From assembly GCA_934096785.1 (NCBI GenBank), contig CAKONA010000054.1, positions 1 to 7,158 on the forward strand: DNA of 7,158 nt. The letters run 5' to 3'. The stretch comes from an uncultured Bacilli bacterium (GTDB lineage Bacteria; Bacillota_I; Bacilli_A; RF39; UBA660). The translations under genes and the position numbers were made by a program. The notes under the pieces are model-generated. The model saw nothing but the letters and a program-made list of their open reading frames with translations, was not told the DNA's origin and searched no databases. Shown one piece after another: positions 1 through 4,811 of the stretch (its first letter is position 1; each line of letters begins with the position of its first letter).

Positions 1-523
1 TTTCTAAACTATATGCTTTACTAACATCAAAACTACTTACATCAATAGTTTTAGCACTACTATTAGAAAACATTTCATACATATTAGTCACACTACTTGT
101 ATTAAAACTATTTAGTCCCTTTATTTTAGTAGCTTTGCTATTACTAAACATATAATCCATTCTAGTTACATTTCTTGTATTAAAATTACTTATATCAATT
201 GATGTTGCATTACTTCCATAAAACATATAACTCATATCAGTTATATTACTAGTATCAAACTTATTTAAACCTTTAATAAATTTAAATCCAGTATTACGAA
301 ACATATCAGCCATATTAGTTGCACTACTAGTATCAAAATTACCTAAATCAATGCTTTCAGTTTTACTTCCTGAAAACATACCGTTAAATTCCATTATATT
401 ACTTGTATTCATATTAGATAAATCTATTGATTTAGCATTAGTATTAATAAATGCATAACCTAAATGTATAACAGGTTTATCTCCAATATATATACACATA
501 TTTTCAGTTACAGGATCAGTACT
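1..523 (-). repeat. BspA/DUF285 repeat array of copy 1 (75/78-bp units)
   Basis: Units carry the pattern (D/G)-(L/I/V)-(S/N)-x-F-(D/N)-(T/V)-(S/R)-x-x-T-x-M-x-x-M-F. The conserved Phe codons fall at 451-449, 376-374, 301-299, 223-221, 148-146 and 70-68, so spacing runs 75, 75, 78, 75, 78 bases. The 78-base units are those with a KGLN-type turn, which adds one residue. The array continues past the window edge. Confidence 0.8.
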
Positions 524-1489
524 AGCACCCGGATTACTAACACTATCTGAATCAGAATCCTTTAACATTACTCCCCAACCATCACCTTCAGTAGTGAACC
601 ATCTAGAACCTCCAATACTTTGGTATCTATATACATATTGTGATGTATAATATTCAGTACCAGCAGTTAAAGTACCGCTAAAAGGACAATTCCATTTAGC
701 ATACAACTTTATATCATCACTCATATTAGTAATTGATAAAACTTGATTTGTATATTTGCTATCAGTAAACCAACCCTTAAACTCTTGATTATCTTTAGTT
801 GGAGTACATAACGTAGCACTTTCACCTTTAGCAACACTTGTGTCAGAACAACCGCTTCCTCCATATGTAACATATGTAATTCTAAAGTTTCCTCTTTCAT
901 CACATGCATCTTTAGTTTTGCTATCAGTTGCTTTAACATATAAAGTTCCACTCATACTTTTATTAAGCATTGCCATTTGATCAACACTAGAGTCATATTC
1001 AATCCATATATACATAGTATATTTTTTACTCTTATTTGATTCTATAAAATATAAAGACCCAAGTTCTAAATCATTACCACTTGAAGCACCATTAAAACTA
1101 CCACTAATAGTAGTTCCAGTTTCATCATTGACAACAACGTATCTAAAATACTTATTCGCAAGCAAACTATCAATACTATCAATCTTCATATATAGTTTAA
1201 CGCATGCATTTAAGTTCCCATCCGCATTCTCTATACTAAATTTCTTTACAAAATCAGCATCCTCATACCCATAATCACTATTAGAAGTATAAAGAGGTTT
1301 AATATCGCTAACATTAACACTCGCATCGCTTATCTTAACATCAACATTACCAGTAGTTACTTTAGTATTATTAATTAAATCATTTATAACACTACCTTGC
1401 AAATAAGCAAGAGACACCGTTCCAACAGCAACAATTAAAGTTAATACAGCAAGCACAACATATTTCTTTTTAATTTTAATATTTTTCAC
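1..1489 (-). CDS. SipW/TasA-like N-terminus plus BspA-type repeat surface protein, copy 1 (3' end outside window)
   Basis: The frame is open from a GTG at 1489-1487 to the window edge, giving 496 complete codons and no stop. The GTG is chosen because AGGTGAG lies four bases upstream (1500-1494) and because the translation aligns residue for residue with the start of the neighbouring paralogue. Residues 1-9 are Lys-rich and about 10-30 form a hydrophobic segment ending VSLAYLQGS, resembling SipW-dependent signal peptides of the TasA/camelysin group. A TasA-like region follows to about residue 190, then a Listeria-Bacteroides (InlB-type) repeat at about 200-265 and a linker. BspA-like/DUF285 repeats then have their MF or F position at residues 347, 372, 397, 423, 448 and 474. 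Six Cys match copy 2 (contexts NACVK, KDACD, SGCS, TLCTP, WNCPF, NMCIY). Likely an exported, surface-associated adhesin or matrix protein; the ligand is unknown and any C-terminal anchor would be off-window. Confidence 0.85.
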   Translation of the reverse strand, partial: MKNIKIKKKYVVLAVLTLIVAVGTVSLAYLQGSVINDLINNTKVTTGNVDVKISDASVNVSDIKPLYTSNSDYGYEDADFVKKFSIENADGNLNACVKLYMKIDSIDSLLANKYFRYVVVNDETGTTISGSFNGASSGNDLELGSLYFIESNKSKKYTMYIWIEYDSSVDQMAMLNKSMSGTLYVKATDSKTKDACDERGNFRITYVTYGGSGCSDTSVAKGESATLCTPTKDNQEFKGWFTDSKYTNQVLSITNMSDDIKLYAKWNCPFSGTLTAGTEYYTSQYVYRYQSIGGSRWFTTEGDGWGVMLKDSDSDSVSNPGASTDPVTENMCIYIGDKPVIHLGYAFINTNAKSIDLSNMNTSNIMEFNGMFSGSKTESIDLGNFDTSSATNMADMFRNTGFKFIKGLNKFDTSNITDMSYMFYGSNATSIDISNFNTRNVTRMDYMFSNSKATKIKGLNSFNTSSVTNMYEMFSNSSAKTIDVSSFDVSKAYSLE

Positions 1490-1493
1490 TTTA

Positions 1494-1500
1494 CTCACCT
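1494..1500 (-). promoter_or_regulatory. Ribosome binding site deciding the GTG start of copy 1
   Basis: AGGTGAG lies four bases before GTG at 1489-1487. No in-frame ATG gives the conserved MKxIKIKKKY N-terminus seen in the paralogue, so the GTG start is favoured. Confidence 0.75.
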
Positions 1501-1509
1501 ACTATATTA

Positions 1510-1538
1510 ATAATACTATATTTCAAATTTTATTTCAA
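1510..1538 (-). promoter_or_regulatory. Sigma-A-type promoter for copy 1
   Basis: On the minus strand, TTGAAA (1538-1533) is followed after exactly 17 bases by TATTAT (1515-1510). Transcription would start near 1503, just before the ribosome binding site, giving a very short leader. The -35 box is only two bases beyond the T-run of the terminator that closes copy 2, so copy 1 is probably its own transcription unit. Confidence 0.65.
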
Positions 1539-1540
1539 TT

Positions 1541-1563
1541 AAAAAAAGACCTATTTCAGGTCT
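1541..1563 (-). terminator. Rho-independent terminator after copy 2
   Basis: Minus-strand AGACCT, loop GAAAT, AGGTCT form a 6-bp stem (arms 1563-1558 and 1552-1547), followed by a run of T (1547-1541). The first arm overlaps the TAG stop of the copy 2 gene (1564-1562). It separates the two paralogues. Confidence 0.75.
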
Positions 1564-3244
1564 ATTTAACAGTAAACACTAAAGTATCAGGTTTATTATC
1601 AGTACCTAAAGCATTAAGTCTAGTAGCAGTAGCTTCATCTTTAGCATATCCTTTAGTTGCTTTAGCACCATAGAACATAGTAGTTAAATCAGTATCAGTA
1701 CCAATTACAAAACTACTTAAATCAAGTGTATCAACAATCGTATACATAAACATTTCACTCATATCTGTTACCTTACTTGTATCAAAACTGCTTACATCAA
1801 TAGTATCACCTTTATACTTATAAAACATCCAACTCATATCTGTTACATTACTTGTATTCCATTTATTAAGTCCTATAACGTCAGAAGTACATCCATAAAA
1901 TAAACTGCTCATATCAGTTACATTACTTGTATTAAAATTGCTTACATCTAATGTCTTTGCATTTACATTTGCAAACATTCCAGTCATACCGATAACGTTG
2001 CTTGTGTCAAAGCCACTCAAATCTAGTGCTTTACCATTATAATCAGTAAACATGCCACTCATATTAACTACATTGCTTGTATCAAAGTTTCTTAAATCTA
2101 TTTTTTTAAAATTAGATAAACCAAACATTCCCGACATATTAACATAATTACTTGTGTTTAAATATTTTAAATTAACTGATGAAGCTTTACTTAACGCATA
2201 CATAAAACTAGCAGAAACAACAGGTTTGCCACCTATAGTAGTACAAACATTAGATGTTACAGAATCAGTACTATCTTTGTCTGTAAGTTGTACTCCCCAT
2301 CCATCATTATCTATATTTTCCCAAAATAAAGAACTTTCTAATTCAGCATTACCATCACCATCGGAACCTTGTTGTTTATATCTATAAGTATATTGTCCAT
2401 TTACATATTCTACACCTTGATTTAATGTACCAGTAAATGTACAATCCCATTTAGCGTGTAACATCACGTCATCACTCATGCTAGTAATAGATGTTACTTT
2501 ATTTGTATAAGTTGAATCACTATACCATCCACCAAAAGTAAAGTCTCCATTAGTTGGTGTACATAAAGTAGCACCACTACCCTTATTTACATCAGTATTA
2601 GAGCATCCACTTCCTCCATATGTTTTATATGTTATTTTAAATTTACTTCTTGTATCACATGCATCTTTAGTTTTAGTATCAGTTGACTTAATCCATAAAG
2701 TACCACTCATATTTTTATTAAGCATTGCCATTTGATCAACACTTGAATCATATTCTATCCATATATACATTGTATATTTTCTACTCTTATTTGCTTCTAT
2801 AAAGTATAAAGAACCAAGTTCTAAATCACTACCAGATGTAGCATTAGTAAAATCACCACTAATAGTAGTACCAGTTTCTTCATTAACAACTATATATTTA
2901 AAATACTTATTAGCAAGTGCACTATCAATACTATTAATCTTCATATAAAGTTTAACACATGCATTTAAGTTACCATCTGCATTTTCTAGAGTAAAATGTT
3001 TTACAAAGTCAGCGTCTTCATAAGCATCACTACTACTGCCTGTATACATTGGCTTAATATTACTTAAATTAATCACGTCATCACTTATTTTAACATCAAC
3101 TTTACCAGTAGTTACCTTAGTATTATTAATTTTATCATTTAACACATTACCTTGAAAATAAGCAAGTGTTACAGTACCAACAGACACAATTAATGTAAGA
3201 ACTGCTAAAATAATATATTTCTTTTTAATCTTTATATCTTTCAT
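1562..3244 (-). CDS. SipW/TasA-like N-terminus plus InlB-type repeat plus BspA-type repeat surface protein, copy 2
   Basis: Complete 560-residue protein. The ATG is preceded by AAGGAG (3255-3250) and starts 11 bases after the pilin stop, so the two are probably co-transcribed. Residues 1-9 are Lys-rich and 10-30 hydrophobic, ending TVTLAYFQGN, which resembles SipW-dependent signal peptides of TasA/camelysin proteins. Residues 31-190 include a VTTGKVDVKIS stretch like the early strand of TasA-type domains. Residues 203-266 form a Listeria-Bacteroides/InlB B-repeat-like unit (TYGGSGC, FGGWYSD, LHAKW). Seven BspA-like/DUF285 repeats fill 350-524. Cys are at 96, 196, 214, 228, 268, 334 and 452. 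The C-terminus (LVFTVK) has no LPXTG motif, choline-binding repeat or membrane anchor, so attachment may rely on an uncleaved N-terminal segment or on assembly into a polymer. Family membership suggests an adhesin or matrix component; substrate and partner are unknown. Confidence 0.9.
   Translation of the reverse strand: MKDIKIKKKYIILAVLTLIVSVGTVTLAYFQGNVLNDKINNTKVTTGKVDVKISDDVINLSNIKPMYTGSSSDAYEDADFVKHFTLENADGNLNACVKLYMKINSIDSALANKYFKYIVVNEETGTTISGDFTNATSGSDLELGSLYFIEANKSRKYTMYIWIEYDSSVDQMAMLNKNMSGTLWIKSTDTKTKDACDTRSKFKITYKTYGGSGCSNTDVNKGSGATLCTPTNGDFTFGGWYSDSTYTNKVTSITSMSDDVMLHAKWDCTFTGTLNQGVEYVNGQYTYRYKQQGSDGDGNAELESSLFWENIDNDGWGVQLTDKDSTDSVTSNVCTTIGGKPVVSASFMYALSKASSVNLKYLNTSNYVNMSGMFGLSNFKKIDLRNFDTSNVVNMSGMFTDYNGKALDLSGFDTSNVIGMTGMFANVNAKTLDVSNFNTSNVTDMSSLFYGCTSDVIGLNKWNTSNVTDMSWMFYKYKGDTIDVSSFDTSKVTDMSEMFMYTIVDTLDLSSFVIGTDTDLTTMFYGAKATKGYAKDEATATRLNALGTDNKPDTLVFTVK
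1673..2197 (-). repeat. Seven exact-period 75-bp BspA/DUF285 repeats of copy 2
   Basis: The conserved Phe of the M-F ending (L-F in one unit) falls at residues 374, 399, 424, 449, 474, 499 and 524, exactly 25 apart. Typical units read DLSGFDTSNVIGMTGMF or DVSSFDTSKVTDMSEMF. The first and last units are the most diverged, as expected for capping repeats of a solenoid. Confidence 0.85.
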
Positions 3245-3255
3245 ATCTTCTCCTT

Positions 3256-3723
3256 TTAATTAGAACATGCATTGTTGAATCTTGATATTGGATTATCACA
3301 ACATTCACATGCTTCTCCTCTACTATTCGCAATACAAACTTCTTGTCCTCCTGAGTTACTTATAACACAAGAATCCAAATACTCATTATCTCCACTTGAT
3401 GCTATATAAAACTTAATTAAATAACTACTTGGAAACTTCTCTTTAGTAACAGGATTTTGAAAATCTTTATCAACATAATTAGTAGATTCTAATTCTCCTA
3501 ACTTTACACTTACTTGTCTATTTTCATTTAAAGTATTTCTCCACGAATCATTTAAATCTATATATACGTTAGCCGCTCTTTGCATTTCTCTATATCTACC
3601 CTTTAAGTCTTCCTTATTAGATTCATCATTACTTCTACTAAATAATACAGCACTTCCAGCACTTATAGTAGCCGTAATAACTATAACAACTAATAATTCC
3701 ATAAGAGTAAAACCATTCTTCAT
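3256..3723 (-). CDS. Type IV prepilin-like protein with Cys-rich C-terminus
   Basis: A 155-residue protein with a short class III (prepilin) leader: MKNG, then FTLMELLVVIVI. Cleavage by a prepilin peptidase after Gly4 would leave N-terminal Phe with Glu at mature position 5, the residue conserved in type IV pilins and type II pseudopilins. Residues 5-28 are the hydrophobic helix that anchors the subunit and packs the filament core. About 30-60 continue as a probable amphipathic helix, and the rest is a small globular head. Six Cys (119, 130, 139, 141, 142, 153) crowd the last 37 residues, which is unusual and suggests disulfides or metal binding. The ATG is supported by GAGGTGA upstream. It lies 21 bases after the 67-residue gene and 11 bases before the copy 2 gene. 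No pilus ATPase, platform protein or prepilin peptidase lies in the window, so major pilin, minor pilin and competence pseudopilin cannot be told apart. Confidence 0.85.
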   Translation of the reverse strand: MKNGFTLMELLVVIVITATISAGSAVLFSRSNDESNKEDLKGRYREMQRAANVYIDLNDSWRNTLNENRQVSVKLGELESTNYVDKDFQNPVTKEKFPSSYLIKFYIASSGDNEYLDSCVISNSGGQEVCIANSRGEACECCDNPISRFNNACSN

Positions 3724-3744
3724 ATGTCACCTCTACTATAACAA

Positions 3745-3948
3745 TTATACAATATTATTATTAGATTTTAAAGAGTTATTTTTATCTAATTTTAAATATT
3801 TTTTATAACCATTAACATAACCTATATCATATAGTTTAGACATAACTTCAAGTTCATCTATTTTCTTAAACTTTTTATTTTTGTTACTCATAGCTTCTTT
3901 AATTCCTTCAGTAAAGCCAAGTTCATAAGCCCTTATTAATTTATACAT
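3745..3948 (-). CDS. Small hypothetical protein (67 aa) leading the pilin operon
   Basis: The ATG is preceded by a near-ideal ribosome binding site AGGAGGT (3962-3956), which supports real translation. The protein is charged, Lys- and Asn-rich, with no signal peptide or membrane segment, so it is probably cytoplasmic. It holds two copies of one short motif: YELGFTEGIKE near residues 8-18 and YDIGYVNGYKK near 40-50, i.e. Y-acidic-(L/I)-G-aromatic-x-x-G-x-K. They are joined by a Lys-rich linker and followed by an Asn/Lys tail. The family is not recognised. Lying 21 bases upstream of the prepilin gene in the same orientation, it is probably co-transcribed with it. Part of it could be a translated leader, but the strong ribosome binding site and internal duplication favour a true small protein. 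Confidence 0.65.
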   Translation of the reverse strand: MYKLIRAYELGFTEGIKEAMSNKNKKFKKIDELEVMSKLYDIGYVNGYKKYLKLDKNNSLKSNNNIV

Positions 3949-4026
3949 ATTTATTACCTCCTACTATTATAGTAAGACATAAAATTAAAAAACACTTCTT
4001 TTTTGTGATTTTTTTAAGTTAAATAC

Positions 4027-4049
4027 GTATGTTCTAAAATGGAACATAC
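4027..4049. repeat. Inverted repeat, 8-bp arms
   Basis: GTATGTTC (4027-4034) and GAACATAC (4042-4049) are perfect inverted arms around a 7-base spacer. No T-run follows on either strand, so a terminator is unlikely; an operator or RNA hairpin is possible. The arm orientation (GTTC..GAAC) is opposite to the Gram-positive LexA box. Confidence 0.55.
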
Positions 4050-4061
4050 TGAAATTTACTT

Positions 4062-4071
4062 ATCTTAAGAT
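4062..4071. repeat. Perfect 10-bp palindrome
   Basis: ATCTTAAGAT is self-complementary and lies between the two larger inverted repeats. On its own this could be chance in AT-rich DNA. Confidence 0.3.
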
Positions 4072-4072
4072 C

Positions 4073-4109
4073 AATTTGAACTGCTGAGGATTCCTCGTAA
4101 GTTCAAATT
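4073..4109. repeat. 37-base nested inverted repeat (hairpin with symmetric internal loop)
   Basis: Outer arms AATTTGAACT (4073-4082) and AGTTCAAATT (4100-4109) pair perfectly over 10 bp. After a 3x3 mismatch, inner arms GAGGA (4086-4090) and TCCTC (4092-4096) pair about the same centre at 4091. No T-run follows on either strand, so this is not a standard terminator. It is the most structured part of the pilin operon leader. Confidence 0.7.
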
Positions 4110-4161
4110 TAATATATTTAACACTAAACTCAACTAGTAAGAAATCATTACAAGCTCAAAT

Positions 4162-4194
4162 AAAAAGAAGAAATTATTTAGCTTTAATCTCTTC
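4162..4194 (-). terminator. Rho-independent terminator overlapping the end of the 186-aa gene
   Basis: Minus-strand GAAGAGATTA (4194-4185), an 8-base loop and TAATTTCTTC (4176-4167) form a 10-bp stem with one G-U pair, followed by TTTTT (4166-4162). The TAA stop (4176-4174) lies within the second arm, so the last codons of the gene form part of the hairpin. Confidence 0.7.
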
Positions 4195-4734
4195 TAAAGT
4201 TTTAGGTTCTTGCCAGAATGGACCAAATTCATATGCTTCATATTCTTTATAATTATATTTATATGCTACATATCCTGGACCTTTACACCAATCATATACT
4301 CCATCATCAGTTTTAGTTGTACCTTTTTCAATACAAAACTTTGGTTCTTTCTTATTACTTACGTTATAAAAATCATATACAACTATTCCTACCCAAATAA
4401 GTAAAGCAACTGTAATAAGAAAATTAAATATATTTCTAACTACATGTTTTTTCTTTTTAGTTTTAACTTGACTAGCTACCTCTTTCTTAATTTCCTCTTT
4501 CAAAGTTTCAGGCATTACTTCACTTTGAGGTTTTGGTTCTGCTTGTAAATTAGTTGCAACTACTGGTGTTTCACTAATTACTTGGGGCATTGGTTGTGGT
4601 TGTGTTGGAGCTGGTGGCACAGGAGCAACACTAGGACTAGGGTTAACTCCATTATTCATATCAGGTTGTGGTGTCATAATAGGTCCATTATTACTTTCCA
4701 TACTTGGTACATTATTAATATTATTATCGTTCAT
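4174..4734 (-). CDS. Single-pass membrane protein with Pro/Asn-rich N-terminal arm (unknown function)
   Basis: A 186-residue protein whose ATG is preceded by AAGGAG (4746-4741). Residues 1-67 are low-complexity, rich in Asn, Pro, Gln and Met, and probably disordered. Residues 76-97 are charged and end in the basic run KTKKKKH. A single transmembrane helix spans about 101-123 (NIFNFLITVALLIWVGIVVY). Basic residues before the helix predict a cytoplasmic N-terminus and a C-terminal domain of about 60 residues outside the membrane. That domain has two Cys (134, 150), possibly one disulfide, and is rich in Tyr, Trp and Gly. No family is recognised. It sits directly downstream of spoIVA, but the hairpin at the spoIVA stop and its own promoter suggest separate expression, so a sporulation role is not implied. 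Confidence 0.8.
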   Translation of the reverse strand: MNDNNINNVPSMESNNGPIMTPQPDMNNGVNPSPSVAPVPPAPTQPQPMPQVISETPVVATNLQAEPKPQSEVMPETLKEEIKKEVASQVKTKKKKHVVRNIFNFLITVALLIWVGIVVYDFYNVSNKKEPKFCIEKGTTKTDDGVYDWCKGPGYVAYKYNYKEYEAYEFGPFWQEPKTLEEIKAK

Positions 4735-4763
4735 ACTCTTCTCCTTATCTTCATATTAAATTA

Positions 4764-4792
4764 ATTATAACATCTTTTGATTTAAATTTAAA
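4764..4792 (-). promoter_or_regulatory. Sigma-A-type promoter with extended -10 for the 186-aa gene
   Basis: TTTAAA (4792-4787) is followed after 17 bases by TATAAT (4769-4764), preceded by TGT (4772-4770), which forms an extended -10 TGTTATAAT. The -35 box directly abuts the last stem base of the spoIVA hairpin (4793), so the T-rich tail of that terminator doubles as the -35 box. Confidence 0.65.
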
Positions 4793-4811
4793 GACACTTT
4801 TTAAAAGTGCC
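4793..4811 (-). terminator. Hairpin at the spoIVA stop codon, probable terminator
   Basis: GGCACTTT (4811-4804), loop TAA, AAAGTGTC (4800-4793) form an 8-bp stem with one G-U pair. It is followed by TTTAAATTTAAA, a weak T-tract interrupted by A. The stem begins on the final G of the TAG stop. Termination may be partial, allowing some readthrough into the 186-residue gene. Confidence 0.55.

Larger units (their letters stand above)
3949..4161 (-). other. Untranslated leader/intergenic region of the pilin operon
   Basis: About 210 bases between the terminator of the 186-residue gene and the first gene of the pilin operon, with no credible ORF. Three inverted repeats are annotated separately. 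A TATAAT sits at 3971-3966, but its -35 match is poor (TGTTTT, 17-base spacing) and transcription from it would begin inside the ribosome binding site, so it may be fortuitous. A weak A/T hairpin with core CAC/GTG and a T-run lies at about 3980-4017. I found no conserved core of the cyclic di-GMP riboswitches known to control clostridial pilin genes. Confidence 0.5.

Noticed and set aside
721..951. Minus-strand 76-codon open frame inside copy 1
   Set aside because: It is out of frame with the long conserved copy 1 gene and has no ribosome binding site.
1673..2197. CRISPR-like array because of regular 75-bp periodicity
   Set aside because: The repeats are in-frame protein repeats with degenerate DNA and no separate spacers; they match BspA-type units.
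3966..3971. TATAAT as the promoter of the 67-residue gene
   Set aside because: The -35 match is poor and the predicted start point falls inside the ribosome binding site; kept only as a note under the leader region.
4027..4049. LexA/SOS box
   Set aside because: The arms read GTTC..GAAC, the reverse of the Gram-positive GAAC..GTTC arrangement, and the spacer is 7 bases.
3949..4161. Cyclic di-GMP riboswitch controlling the pilin operon, as known in some clostridia
   Set aside because: None of the conserved core sequences of the class I or II aptamers could be found; only simple inverted repeats are present.
4582..4764. Plus-strand 60-codon frame opposite the 186-aa gene
   Set aside because: It is antisense to a well-supported gene; the Trp/Ile/His-rich translation reflects the opposite strand's Pro/Asn codons.
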